From Bryobacterales bacterium (GTDB taxonomy: Bacteria; Acidobacteriota; Terriglobia; Bryobacterales; UBA6623), in assembly GCA_022824585.1 (NCBI GenBank), contig JAJDZN010000183.1, forward strand, positions 1 through 45,162: a stretch of DNA of 45,162 nucleotides. Direction: 5' to 3'. Below are positions 8,665 through 17,507 of the stretch, one piece after another (positions within the stretch are counted from its first letter, which is position 1; the number at the start of each line of letters is the position of its first letter). Position numbers and translations under genes: made by a program. The notes below the pieces were generated by a model, which ran no database searches, was not told where the DNA came from, and saw only the letters and a program-made list of their open reading frames with translations.

Positions 8665-9417
8665 GTGCCTGACAATACTATGGTGCCGAGGAATGACTGG
8701 CGGGTGGAGACGTTGCGTCTGACGGCGTTCCCGGCCGCCGGAGCGGCCTTGGCTACGCCTGAACGTTGGTGGGCGCACCTCTTCGGCGTCCCGCACGAGA
8801 AGTCCACTGAAGACGTAAAGAGAGGAATTACGCAACTGCTAGGGAACGTCGGCGATTCATTCATGGTAATGACTCGAAACCCGGTGAGCTTTGAGTTGAG
8901 GCAACTTGACAGCGATCCGACCGAGCCGCCTAGGGAGGCAGACGCGCTTTCGTCTTTTTCTGTCACTGTGCCAACCTTTCAGCGATCTTCGACGCAATGG
9001 CTTGAGCTCGAAGACTGCCCACCTCTTCGGCGGGTGGCGTTCGGTGCCATTCTGCTACAGCCGGTGCCTAGCCACGAAAGCGGTTATGAGACTCTGGACG
9101 GATACCTGCCGACAGTCATGGTAGATCCCAAGTCGAGCGATTTCCTCTACCAAATCAACCGAAGACGCTCCTCCAAAGTCATCGACAATCTTTGGGTGAA
9201 CCGCCTCTCCAAGTGGTCAACCCAGCAGGTGGAGTCGCTGACCGTCACCAGCGACGGAACCGTCGTGCGAGGGATGGGAGCATCTGCATGCCGGTTGGAA
9301 CTGGACATCAATTCAGTTCCTTCCGCCGAGTCGCTGCCCGCCGACCTCCTCCCGCGTTTGTTCGAAGAGTTGGTAATGCTAGCCGGTGAGATTGCGCTTG
9401 ACGGAGACGTCGCATGA
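8665..9417 (+). CDS. Unknown protein, first gene of three-gene operon
   Basis: 250 aa from GTG 8665; ATG 8680 is an alternative and neither has a good ribosome-binding site. No signal peptide or membrane segment. Mixed alpha/beta composition with WWAHLFGVPHEKS early and a later region (VAFGAILLQPVP, then INRRRSSKVID and VNRLSKWSTQQVESLTV) that looks like a beta-rich TIGR04255-like fold; that resemblance is weak. The stop overlaps the next gene's start (ATGA, 9414-9417), so the two are translationally coupled. No function can be assigned. Confidence 0.65.
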   Translation: MPDNTMVPRNDWRVETLRLTAFPAAGAALATPERWWAHLFGVPHEKSTEDVKRGITQLLGNVGDSFMVMTRNPVSFELRQLDSDPTEPPREADALSSFSVTVPTFQRSSTQWLELEDCPPLRRVAFGAILLQPVPSHESGYETLDGYLPTVMVDPKSSDFLYQINRRRSSKVIDNLWVNRLSKWSTQQVESLTVTSDGTVVRGMGASACRLELDINSVPSAESLPADLLPRLFEELVMLAGEIALDGDVA

Positions 9418-10085
9418 ATTCCGAAGCCAGCTCGTCCCAAGCCCAAGAGAAATCTTGGGGCCTGACCATCCCCGAAGGCGGCAATAGTCTCCTTAGGAGA
9501 TACTGGATCGCCACATGGATGGGGGCTTCGGATCTAGCTGTTGACTGGCAGGTCTTGCGGTTGGGTTCAAGTAGTACGCCGCCGACGATGCCACCTTGCG
9601 AGTCAGCGGCTATTGCCTATCACGAAGATCGGAATGTGGAGGCACAGATCGACACGATTCTGAATATCGTGTCGATGGAGGGCTTCGAGGATGGGATGGT
9701 CGGCAGGACGTCACAAGTATTGAACCTATTCGTCTCGGAGCACCCGGTCGCAGGTATGCAGCAATTGATCGCTCGGTTGAATGCAAAGTATATGAATCAA
9801 GCAGTTGCGGCAGACATCGTTCGTGTGCTGGGCAAGATCCAGCACGATCGGTCGCATGAGGACCGGCGGTACATCGCCGAATGCCTGCTGTACTCAGAGT
9901 TGCCGCTGGCTCGCGATGCTGGTGCGGTCGCACTCGCTGAAATGTCAGACAAGCGCAGCATTCCTGCTTTGCAGCGAGCTATCGAGGCCGAGCCGATTCT
10001 GAGGCTGAAGACAGACATGCAGGCGTCCGTCGACGAACTGACCAAGGACAGCGATGGCGTTCATATTCAGGAAGCTAGACCGTAA
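9414..10085 (+). CDS. HEAT-repeat-like protein, second gene of operon
   Basis: 223 aa. After about 60 residues containing WIATWMGASDLAVDWQVL, the rest is alpha-helical with a HEAT-like rhythm: PVAGMQQLIARLNAKYMNQAVAADIVRVLGKI, then RRYIAECLLYSELPLARDAGAVALAEMSDKRSIPALQRAIEAE, the last being a textbook HEAT unit (..DAGAVALAEMSDKRSIPAL..). HEAT arrays serve as protein-binding scaffolds. Coupled to the upstream gene by ATGA and overlapping the downstream gene by 32 bp, so the three products are probably made together and may form a complex. Confidence 0.65.
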   Translation: MNSEASSSQAQEKSWGLTIPEGGNSLLRRYWIATWMGASDLAVDWQVLRLGSSSTPPTMPPCESAAIAYHEDRNVEAQIDTILNIVSMEGFEDGMVGRTSQVLNLFVSEHPVAGMQQLIARLNAKYMNQAVAADIVRVLGKIQHDRSHEDRRYIAECLLYSELPLARDAGAVALAEMSDKRSIPALQRAIEAEPILRLKTDMQASVDELTKDSDGVHIQEARP

Positions 10086-10575
10086 GGCTGCCTTTTACCG
10101 AATCGATTCGTTAGAAGATGGAGACGTCCAGGCGGATGCCCTGTACGACTTGAGGACTTCCTCTAACGCTCTATCTGTCTGGCTGATCGAGGAGAATCGA
10201 GCGAACTTGAACCGTGTTATCGCCGCATTGGCAGCTGGGCGGGAGACTCTAGACAAGCTTGACTACGCCCTCATCCAAAGGAAGAGCTTAGACGATTTGG
10301 GCATCGAAGTGGTTAAGGAAAAGGGTGTCTCATGTGATGACCAAGCGAATGAGTCGTGGCATCTGGACTTGCGGGGATTGTCTGGGGCAAAGCTTGTTGA
10401 TCTGGCCTATCTGATCCAGGAGCAGGCTGAGTTTGAACGGGTGCAGAGAAGTGCGGTAGCGACCCTAATCGTCACTTCTGTTGGTGAGGGTTTCATCGAT
10501 TCAACCCGCATATCAACCCACATAGGCGAGAAACTCCGATCGCGACTGCCACAGAACGGTGGGTGGCCGCGGTAG
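10054..10575 (+). CDS. Unknown protein, third gene of operon
   Basis: 173 aa. Starts inside the end of the HEAT-like gene (32-bp overlap). Predicted mostly helical, acidic in the middle. N-terminal segment KLDRKAAFYRIDSLEDGDVQADALYDLRTSSNALSVWLIEE reads like a small conserved domain; C-terminal Gly/Pro/Arg tail. No motif of a known enzyme. Lower GC than core genes. The operon ends here; the next gene converges on it. Confidence 0.6.
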   Translation: MAFIFRKLDRKAAFYRIDSLEDGDVQADALYDLRTSSNALSVWLIEENRANLNRVIAALAAGRETLDKLDYALIQRKSLDDLGIEVVKEKGVSCDDQANESWHLDLRGLSGAKLVDLAYLIQEQAEFERVQRSAVATLIVTSVGEGFIDSTRISTHIGEKLRSRLPQNGGWPR

Positions 10576-10909
10576 CAGGGGTGTCGAGAGTTTTCTAAGA
10601 AATGAGCTGCCCTCAGGTGGCATTAGTGACGGAGAGAGATTAGCAGGGGTCATGCGGCGGACCTTCGGCGCAGTGCGTCCAGGTCCCGGCCCTGCCAGAG
10701 TGGGTGCGGACACGAACGCATAGGGAGCTGCGGATATAAGCCGTTTGGCTTGTCCGAGCACCTAGGTCAAGCTCAGACCCTCAATGAGATGACAAAACAG
10801 GGTCTTGCAGCAGCACTTGCTGCGAGCCCCTCAATCCCGAGGCTTGCCGTTCCTGCTGCCCCGCGGCTCGGACCCGTGTCTAGGTCGCCCTCGATTGCGG
10901 ATCACGGCT
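10576..10909. other. Non-coding gap between converging genes
   Basis: 334 bp with no gene and no obvious T-tract terminator on either strand. Confidence 0.5.
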
Positions 10910-12724
10910 TCAATGCGCCGGCCCGGTGAACTCGATGGTGCGGACAACGCCCAGCGTCCCCAATTCGGCGTTCTCAGAGGGGAGAAAGCGAACGACGACC
11001 CTGCGCGGCTCCTGTGCACCGCAATGCAGGTCCATGCTGCCGCGGCCGGAACCCTTGATCTCCACGCGGCCGCCGTCTTCGATCAGCAGTGAGATGATCC
11101 CACCGTCAACCTCCAAATCCACCCGAGCCTGATTGCCGAGGCAGCCAAGCCGCACAAACGAACCCGCCATCACGCGCGTCTCCTCGCGAGGCCTCGGGTT
11201 CTGAGGTGCTTGTGGAGAGACGCGAGCCTCATCACGGGTTGGCCCGGCCTCCCGCTCACCGAATTCGCCGCGCGAGCCGACCCGAGGCACGGTCCGGCCC
11301 TCACCGGCATCGACGGGGTCCGGCTCCAGAAGCGCCAGCAGACGCTGCGCGGATTTGGTTTCCTCTGGAGTCTGCGCCAGCTCCAGCAACTGCGTTGCCG
11401 CTTGCCTCGCTCTCTCGCGTCGGTTCAGCTTGAAATGGGCATGGGCCAGCATCCGCAGCGCCCTGCTCGCCTGTTCGGGGTTGGCGTTCCTTACTTGCTC
11501 CAAGATCACCGCGGCCTGTGCGTAGGAGTCTCTGTGCATCAGGTGGCTGCCAAGCGCAAGCCTCGCCTCGATGTCCTCCGGCGAGGCCCGAACGGCCCGC
11601 AAGAGCGTCATCACGATCTGTTCGTCGCCAGCTTCGCGCTGCAGCGAGGCGTAGCGCAGCAGCATCCCCGGATTCTTGCTGCCCATGTCAAAAGCGCGAC
11701 CGAAATGCACTCTGGCCTTATCCTTGTCGCCCAGCCGGTATTCCAGATACCCCAACCCTTCGTAGGGACCGGGGGCCTCGGGATTCTCGCTCGAAACCTT
11801 CTCGTACATTGCCCGGGCTCCCTCGGTCTTCTCGATCCCGGCAAGTAGATCGGCAAGCAGGAGACCTACTTCCAGCCCCGCCGCGGTTTCGGCGGAGGGC
11901 CCCTCGGCGCTCTTCTCCAGCCTGATATCGAAGACAAGGCCGGTTAACCGATCCTGGCGCACGTAGGACTGCAGTTCTCGCTGCAGTCTCTGGATCGGCA
12001 TTCCGTAGACAGTCTCGAGGGCAGTCACCGACGATGTGCCGGCAGTCAGCAATTCCAACAGGTCTCCGAGGTCGGACCGAAACTCTTGCGAGAGGTTCAG
12101 CATGTGCGTCAGCGCCCAACTCTCGGCGTAGAATTTTCCAGCGCGTTCTTTTTCCGTATAGTGCTGCGAGTCGTGGTCGGCCAGGAGGACCTGTTCGAGA
12201 GGCACCCATTTCTCCCTGCGTAAGGTCGCGATTCGCGCCGGGGGAGCATGGCCCACCACCACCTTTCCGCCGACGTTCTTTAGGGACGAATACAGGTCCG
12301 CCAGTCCCTCATTGATCCACAAGGGGAGCTCCAGTCCAGAGTGACGCACGAGCAGGTGTACGTACTCGTGGATTGCCACCGATGGTTCATTCCCCGCGAC
12401 CAGCACGATCAGATCCGCATTCCGTCCCGGCAGGTAATAGGCGGCCGCCACCTCCCCGGGCCGGTAGGGAAGATACTCCTTCTTCGACCTGAATAGAACA
12501 ATCCTGACAGGCTTTGGATGCGACACACTCACTTGCATCGCCTGCTGGAAGAAAGTGCGGGTGCGCTCAAACTGCTGGATCGTCCTCCGGCCTGCCCGCT
12601 CGCCGGCGGACGTGTATAGCTCGAAGTTCGCGGAGCGCAGCTTGACCCAATTGAGCTCGGCGTGAGCCAGGCCCGCGGTTACAAGGGCCAGCGCGATAAC
12701 AACATGGAATCGGTGTTGCATCAT
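10910..12724 (-). CDS. Secreted HEXXH zinc metallopeptidase with TPR-like repeats
   Basis: 604 aa. Start set at ATG 12724 (ATG 12721 follows at once) because it begins a clear signal peptide (HRFHVVIALALVTAGLAHA). The peptidase domain carries HEYVH (His119-Glu120-x-x-His123) and Glu139 in NEGLADLY, the gluzincin arrangement of DUF1570/peptidase-MA-like enzymes. Residues about 280-470 are helical repeats of TPR type (AMYEKVSSENPEAPGPYEGLGYLEYRLGDKDKARVHFGRAF and later copies). A disordered Pro/Arg/Glu linker follows, then a C-terminal beta-rich domain (VDLEVDGGIISLLIEDGGRVEIKGSG). It should act in the periplasm; substrate unknown. This combination is common in Acidobacteriota (family knowledge). 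Confidence 0.85.
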   Translation of the reverse strand: MMQHRFHVVIALALVTAGLAHAELNWVKLRSANFELYTSAGERAGRRTIQQFERTRTFFQQAMQVSVSHPKPVRIVLFRSKKEYLPYRPGEVAAAYYLPGRNADLIVLVAGNEPSVAIHEYVHLLVRHSGLELPLWINEGLADLYSSLKNVGGKVVVGHAPPARIATLRREKWVPLEQVLLADHDSQHYTEKERAGKFYAESWALTHMLNLSQEFRSDLGDLLELLTAGTSSVTALETVYGMPIQRLQRELQSYVRQDRLTGLVFDIRLEKSAEGPSAETAAGLEVGLLLADLLAGIEKTEGARAMYEKVSSENPEAPGPYEGLGYLEYRLGDKDKARVHFGRAFDMGSKNPGMLLRYASLQREAGDEQIVMTLLRAVRASPEDIEARLALGSHLMHRDSYAQAAVILEQVRNANPEQASRALRMLAHAHFKLNRRERARQAATQLLELAQTPEETKSAQRLLALLEPDPVDAGEGRTVPRVGSRGEFGEREAGPTRDEARVSPQAPQNPRPREETRVMAGSFVRLGCLGNQARVDLEVDGGIISLLIEDGGRVEIKGSGRGSMDLHCGAQEPRRVVVRFLPSENAELGTLGVVRTIEFTGPAH

Positions 12725-13196
12725 CTCGATCAGTGCAAGCAGAGGGATCAGAGAATGCTCTTGGATCGTGCCATCAAAACCGAATACTATCGTATCGGCC
12801 GGCAATCGGGAGCGCTGCCGTTGCCTTATGAGTTCCAACAGATCCGGGCGCTGTGAAAGACCGCCCAACTACCGCAACCGTCCCATGCAAGATCAGGTTC
12901 ACAACTGGAGGGACTGCGTGAACCAAAGGCAGCCCGAGGAGGTCGATCCGATCGTCCCCTGCGCACTCGACGGACGGACCAACAACCTGTCTTACAGCAG
13001 CGGCGAGGTCGTCGGGGCTTCGCTGCGTTTCAGTGGATTTCCGATTGCGGAGGGACGGGCGGCACGGTTGACGTCGACTTGGTGGTCTATTGCTTCGGCT
13101 TGTGCGAATAATGAAATCTGGCGGCGGCGATTCGCAGCGGTGCAGCGCCACCCATGATTCGGCAGCCAGCGAGCAGCAGAAGCCCACGGCAAAACG
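12725..13196. other. Non-coding gap
   Basis: 472 bp with only overlapping low-quality frames; no recognised gene. Probably the divergent upstream region of the metallopeptidase plus the former 5' flank of the broken phosphoribosyltransferase gene. Confidence 0.5.
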
Positions 13197-13980
13197 ATGA
13201 ATCATCCTCCGAGGGTGCCTTGGGGGGCTTTTCCGGACGCTATCATTCTGGCCGCCGAGCCAGTGGTCAAGGGACACCCGGAATAGGCCAAGGCGAAGTC
13301 CGGCGACATCGGCGCAGCTCGAGTGCTGCTCGCTGAACTGGTCAGTCAAGAAGGACTTGAAGCGGTCAAGTCTCTACTTCCTAGTGGTCCTGGCAGCGTG
13401 GCTTGCCCACACTCGTGAGTGCGCACGCTCACGAGCGTGGCGGAATCAATGCGATCCCGGTTGCGTTGGCAACTCTGCTCGGGACACGACTTGGCCTGCC
13501 GAGCGAAGCGACCGTCGTTCAGACAAACGTCGTTTCTCATACGGGTGCGAGCGGTTACGGACGCCTCGCTGGTCAAGCCCGCTTTTCCGGAGAGTTGCAA
13601 CCCGGACGCGAATACGTCTTGGTGGATGACTTTGTCGGTCACGGCGGTACTCTCGCCAACCTACGGGGTTGGATCCATGATGTGGGGGGAAGGCTGTTGG
13701 AGCGATCGTGCTCACAGGCAAGAAATATCCTGCTAGACTCAGTCCGTCGAAGGAGCAGTTGGATGCCCTTAGAGAACGACACGGCGTGGAACCTGAGCAA
13801 TGGTGGCACGACCAGTTTGGTCACTCCTTCGACTGCCTTACTCAATCGGAAGCTCGCTATCTGGAAAAGTCCCCGAATGCTGAAACCATCCGAAATCGAC
13901 TTGCTGCGGCGAAGCAAGAAGGAGATGGCAGAAGCAATCACGGCGGTTCTCGCAATCGAGGACGAGCGACAATCAGATAG
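13197..13980 (+). pseudogene. Broken phosphoribosyltransferase-like gene
   Basis: The ATG 13197 frame reads MNHPPRVPWGAFPDAIILAAEPVV and is then stopped by TAG 13284-13286. The frame continues to SLLPSGPG, shifts near 13390-13403 into LVSAHAHERGGINAIPVALATLLGTRLGLP ... VLVDDFVGHGGTLANLRG (the PRPP-binding signature, DDFVGHGGT), then shifts again at the G run near 13686-13691 into VLTGKKYPARLSPSKEQLDALRERHG ... to 13980. All three pieces align end to end with one protein family of about 260 aa. The nonsense codon argues for real decay; the two single-base shifts, one in a homopolymer, could be sequencing errors. The last third lies in the 1.3-kb repeat. Confidence 0.8.
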
Positions 13981-14201
13981 TCGGCAAGCGGCGGCTTTCG
14001 GGCAGACAAGCTTCAATGGCAATGGCTCCGCCTTGAGCTTCGCCAATCTGTGCCAATCAAGCGTTGGTGCGAACTTGACCTTGCTCGTGCCGAGCACAGA
14101 CGATCCGGGCGCAGCCCGGACGGAGGCAAAATGTGCGAAGCCGACAGTTCGGTCAGAACTCAGACCGATCGGAGTCACACAGACGGACGCAATGAAATCC
14201 T

Positions 14202-14447
14202 GTGTGGGGGACTCGCCGAGTGGATGGAACGAGAGAGTCTGAGCGGCCCAAGGGTCTTGACCTGCAAAGTGCACTGGAGTATGTGTCGGTCCGCAGGAGC
14301 GACGACAAGATCGTCGGAAAGGCCCTGCGGCGGGTGGTGAACGAGGGTACTCCAGCCGAGATCGCAGGGTTCACAGCAGGGCTAGTCAAATTACTTGGGC
14401 AGTCCGAGTCTGCCCGCCGAACTGTCGCTCATCAATCGGGACAATGA
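14202..14447 (+). CDS. Small hypothetical protein in repeat copy A
   Basis: 81 aa from GTG 14202; the true start is uncertain. Core QSALEYVSVRRSDDKIVGKALRRVVNE and PAEIAGFTAGLVKLLGQS. In the copy-B counterpart, differences over the core are mostly third-position or conservative changes (S/A, R/K, I/L), which suggests the frame was under protein-level selection. No family recognised; possibly an antitoxin or regulator of the neighbouring toxin. Confidence 0.4.
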   Translation: MWGTRRVDGTRESERPKGLDLQSALEYVSVRRSDDKIVGKALRRVVNEGTPAEIAGFTAGLVKLLGQSESARRTVAHQSGQ

Positions 14448-14785
14448 GCGATGGGAGGCCACTCACCGAACTCAGCTTCAGGTCGTGATTCCTAACGGGA
14501 AATTTCCCGATACGCAACGAGTCGAGAATACCTGAGCGTACGGACCGAGTCTGGGTCTGCGGCCCGGTTCAACGGAATCCCCCCCGGAAGGGCCTTAGTC
14601 TTCTCTCCCATTCTTCCAACAATCCGCGCGGCCGCGGTTCTGTAAGTGCCCGAAGGCAAGACTTCCCCTCGGGTGACTCGATCCAGCGTGGCGGGCCGAA
14701 AAGACCATCTAGACTCGCAGGCACTATACATTGGAGAGTCGGAGTTGCAGCCGGAAGAAGACGGAATCGATGGGCGAGTCACAAA
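14448..14785. other. Non-coding part of repeat copy A
   Basis: 338 bp with no credible ORF. Contains the palindrome CGGGAAATTTCCCG (14498-14511), changed to CGGCGCAATTCCCG in copy B, so it is not conserved between copies. Confidence 0.45.
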
Positions 14786-15139
14786 ATGACTAGGAATCTG
14801 AAACTGCAGCCATCCGCCGGCACGCATCCCAACCAAGTCGCGAAGGCAAGTCGCCGCGATTCGGGAGCCCACGCCGGTTCTTCTTCTGGTTCGGGGCGGA
14901 CTGTGACCCGGACCTCCGAGCGGATCGTTCAGGAGACCTCGGTGAAGCGCCGGAATGCCATGGAGATGCTGGCAAATCAGTCGCCGGCCTTACCGCGTCT
15001 GGACGAGATCGATTGCAAGGCCGTCGCAGCTAGCGACCGGCAGGACCTCGAAGAGGAAAAGCAAGCGCGATGGGCCATGCGCACGACTGCTCACCAACCC
15101 ACCGTCGAGATCGAGCGCGAACGGGAATGCTGCCGATGA
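14786..15139 (+). CDS. Chimeric ORF: antitoxin-like N-terminus fused to DarT relic
   Basis: 117 aa. Residues 1-65 equal the small ORF of copy B (17306-17503), ending TSERIVQETSVKRRNAMEMLANQ. Copy B has a stop here; copy A does not. From residue 72 (LDEID) the frame runs into sequence recognisable as the end of DarT. ATG 14786 matches the copy-B start. The fusion is a by-product of recombination at the repeat end rather than a designed protein. Confidence 0.5.
   Translation: MTRNLKLQPSAGTHPNQVAKASRRDSGAHAGSSSGSGRTVTRTSERIVQETSVKRRNAMEMLANQSPALPRLDEIDCKAVAASDRQDLEEEKQARWAMRTTAHQPTVEIERERECCR
14999..15139 (+). pseudogene. darT: DarT ADP-ribosyltransferase relic (C-terminal)
   Basis: Reads LDEIDCKAVAASDRQDLEEEKQA, closely matching the late DarT (DUF4433) segment in which C and R stand for conserved Trp residues (LDxIDWxAVxAxxW ... 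KQAEFL). It then jumps to AHQPTVEIERERECCR, like the DarT C-terminus (..P-V-x-I-x-x-x-W-Y-Y). The middle of that region and the whole catalytic N-terminus are gone. The stop overlaps the darG start (ATGA, 15136-15139), the normal darTG arrangement. DarT modifies thymidine in DNA; this remnant cannot be active. Confidence 0.65.
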
Positions 15140-16182
15140 TTCGATTCAAGGTCGGCGACATTGTGGCGGAAGACGCCGAAGCGCTGGTCAACGCGGTGAA
15201 CTGCGTCGGAGTAATGGGACGCGGGATTGCTCTCCAGTTCAAGCGGGCGTTCCCCGAGAACTTTCGCGCCTACGCCGAAGCCTGCAATCGAGGCGATGTC
15301 CGGCCTGGGAACATGTTCGTGTTCGAAACGGGAGCGATCACCAATCCCCGCTACATCATCAACTTTCCGACCAAGCGGCATTGGCGCGGCAGGAGCCGCA
15401 TTGAGGATGTCGAGGCCGGGTTAAACGCACTGGGCAAGCTGATCCGTGAACGGGGTATCCGCTCAATCGCTGTTCCAGCGCTCGGCAGTGGCCTTGGCGG
15501 TCTCGAATGGTCTGCCGTACGTCCCCGCATTGAGGAAGCGCTTGCTCGCTGCGATGACTTGCAGGCCGTAATTTTCGAGCCTAGCGCGCCTTCTGCGGAC
15601 CGGATGGTGCGCAACCCTCAAGTTCCCAAGATGACCTCGGGCCGAGCCGCGCTAGTCGGGCTGATGCACCGCTATTTGCGGGGCTTGCTTGACCCGTTCG
15701 TTACGCTCTTGGAGGTTCACAAGCTCCTTTACTTCATGCAGGCTGCGGGGGAGCCCCTGAGATTGAAATTCACCAAGGCTCCTTACGGACCCTATGCGGA
15801 GAACCTGCGTCCTGTCCTGCATGCCATCGAAGGACGCTTCATATTGGGCTACGCCGATGGGGGCGACGCACCCAACAAGCAGTTGGAGATCCTTCCCGGC
15901 GCTGTCGAGGATGCTCTTGCGGTTTTGAGTCGCTCACCCAAGACACGAGAGCGCTTTGACAGGGTGGTTGACCTCGTCGACGGGTTCGAATCGTCTTTCG
16001 GTCTTGAACTGCTGTCAACAGTGCATTGGACCCTTGAACACGACCGCCCCAAATCCCGTGAGGACCTCATCGAGCAGGTCTACTCATGGAACGACCGCAA
16101 GAAACGCTTCTGGCCCCGACAGATCGGGTTGGCAGCGGATGTGCTAGTCCAGAAGGGCTGGAACCGCGATGGCACGAATTGA
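15136..16182 (+). CDS. darG: DarG antitoxin: macrodomain ADP-ribosyl-DNA hydrolase
   Basis: 348 aa, intact. The N-terminal macrodomain (about 1-150) removes ADP-ribose from thymidine in DNA and so reverses DarT: NAVNCVGVMGRGIALQFKRAFP at the ligand loop, Lys80 in INFPTKRHW (the residue known to be required in DarG), and PALGSGLGGLEW. The C-terminal domain (about 165-348: LHKLLYF-like LEVHKLLYFMQAAGE, LKFTKAPYGPYAENL, VYSWNDRKKRFWP) is the DarT-binding, DNA-mimic region of DarG. Its toxin partner upstream is only a relic, so this is an orphan antitoxin, kept open while lying between two 1.3-kb repeats. It could protect against DarT from phage-defence loci or mobile elements. Confidence 0.9.
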   Translation: MIRFKVGDIVAEDAEALVNAVNCVGVMGRGIALQFKRAFPENFRAYAEACNRGDVRPGNMFVFETGAITNPRYIINFPTKRHWRGRSRIEDVEAGLNALGKLIRERGIRSIAVPALGSGLGGLEWSAVRPRIEEALARCDDLQAVIFEPSAPSADRMVRNPQVPKMTSGRAALVGLMHRYLRGLLDPFVTLLEVHKLLYFMQAAGEPLRLKFTKAPYGPYAENLRPVLHAIEGRFILGYADGGDAPNKQLEILPGAVEDALAVLSRSPKTRERFDRVVDLVDGFESSFGLELLSTVHWTLEHDRPKSREDLIEQVYSWNDRKKRFWPRQIGLAADVLVQKGWNRDGTN

Positions 16183-16221
16183 GTTCGGTGAAACGGAGCA
16201 AGGGCAGGTCAAATTCAATCC

Positions 16222-16494
16222 GTGCTCACAGGCAAGAAACATCCTGCTAGGCTAAGTCCTTCGAAGGAGCACTTGGATGCCCTCAGAGAACGACACGGCG
16301 TGGAACTCGAGCAATGGTGGCGCGACCAGTTTGGTCACTCCTTCGACGGCCTTACTCAATCGGAAGCTGGCTATCTGGAAAGGTCCCCGAATGCTGAAAC
16401 CATCCGAAATCGACTTGCTGCGGCGAAGCAAGAAGGAGATGGCAGAAGCACTCAGGGCGATGGGCGCAATCGAAGCCGAGCGACAATCAGATAG
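16222..16494 (+). pseudogene. C-terminal phosphoribosyltransferase fragment (copy B)
   Basis: 90 codons equal to the last third of the broken gene at 13197-13980, differing at about a dozen residues. The N-terminal PRPP-binding part is absent, so it cannot function; it came with the repeat. Confidence 0.75.
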
Positions 16495-16726
16495 TCGGTA
16501 AGCGGCGGCTTCCGGGCTTTCGGGCAGACAAGTTTCAATGGCGATGGCTCCGCCTTGAGCTTGGCCAATCGGTGCTAATCAAGCGATGCCGCGGACTTGA
16601 CCTTGCACGTGCCGAGCACAGACGGTCCGGGCGCAGCCCAGACGCGGGCGAAATGTGCGAAGCTGACTTTTCGGTCAGAACTCAGACTGATCGGAGTCAC
16701 ACAGACGGACGGAATGAAAATCCCGT

Positions 16727-17017
16727 ATGGGGACTCGCCGAGTGGGTGGAACGAGAGAGTCTGAACGGCCCAAGGGGCTTGACCTGCAGAGTGCACTTGA
16801 GTATGTGGCGGTCCGCAAGAGCGACGACAAGATCGTCGGAAAGGCCCTGCGGCGGGTGGTGAACGAGGGTACTCCAGCCGAGCTCGCAGGGTTCACAGCA
16901 GGGCTTGTCAAATTACTTGGGCAGTCTGAGTCTGCCCACCCAACTGTCGCGCATCAGTCGGGACACGGAGCGATCGGAGGCCACCCACCGGACTCACCTT
17001 CAGATCGTGATTCCTAA
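16727..17017 (+). CDS. Small hypothetical protein in repeat copy B
   Basis: 96 aa from ATG 16727; counterpart of the ORF at 14202 with a longer C-terminus because the copy-A stop is lost. Core QSALEYVAVRKSDDKIVGKALRR. Unknown function. The 288 bp that follow (17018-17305) show no gene. Confidence 0.4.
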   Translation: MGTRRVGGTRESERPKGLDLQSALEYVAVRKSDDKIVGKALRRVVNEGTPAELAGFTAGLVKLLGQSESAHPTVAHQSGHGAIGGHPPDSPSDRDS

Positions 17018-17305
17018 CGGCGCAATTCCCGATACGCAACGAGTCGAGAATACCCGGGCGTACGGGCCGAGTCTGGGTTTGCGGCCCGGTTCAACAGAAT
17101 CCCCCAGGAATGGCCTTCGTCTTCTCTCCCATTCTTCTAACAATCCGCGCGGTCGCGGTTCTGTAAGCGCCGAAAGGCAAGACTCCCCCTCGGGCGATTC
17201 ACCCAGCGTGGGGTGCCGAGAGGACTTTCTAGACTCGACGGTACTATACATTGGAAAGTCGGAGTTGCAGCCGGTAGAGGACGGAATCGATGGGCGAGTC
17301 ACAAG

Positions 17306-17503
17306 ATGACTAGGAATCTGAAACTGCAGCCATCCGCGAGCACGCATCCCAACCGAGTCGCGAAGGCAAGCCGCCGCGATTCGGGCGCCCACACCGGTTC
17401 TTCTTCTGGTTCGGGGCGGACTGTGACCCCGACCTCCGAGCGGATCATCCAGGAGATCTCGGTGAAGCGTCGCAAAGCCATGGAACTGCTGGCGAATCAG
17501 TAG
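17306..17503 (+). CDS. Antitoxin-like small protein next to Doc relic
   Basis: 65 aa: Ser/Gly/Arg-rich, disordered-looking first 40 residues, then TSERIIQEISVKRRKAMELLANQ, a helical tail of the kind found in small antitoxins. It ends four bases before the recognisable Doc-like frame begins, as expected for an antitoxin-toxin pair. Assignment rests on position and length, not on a known motif. Confidence 0.45.
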   Translation: MTRNLKLQPSASTHPNRVAKASRRDSGAHTGSSSGSGRTVTPTSERIIQEISVKRRKAMELLANQ

Positions 17504-17507
17504 CCGG

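Larger units (their letters stand above)
13707..14998 (+). repeat. 1.3-kb direct repeat, copy A
   Basis: Starts at CGTGCTCACAGGCAAGAAA inside the phosphoribosyltransferase pseudogene and ends at TTACCGCGTC. Matches copy B (16221-17518) along its whole length with scattered substitutions and small indels (offset 2514 bp at the left, 2520 at the right). Immediately after its end the sequence switches to a DarT relic. Confidence 0.9.

Noticed and set aside
15984..15995. GGGTTCGAATC as a second att-like copy of the tRNA relic
   Set aside because: Short match lying inside the DarG coding sequence; chance level.
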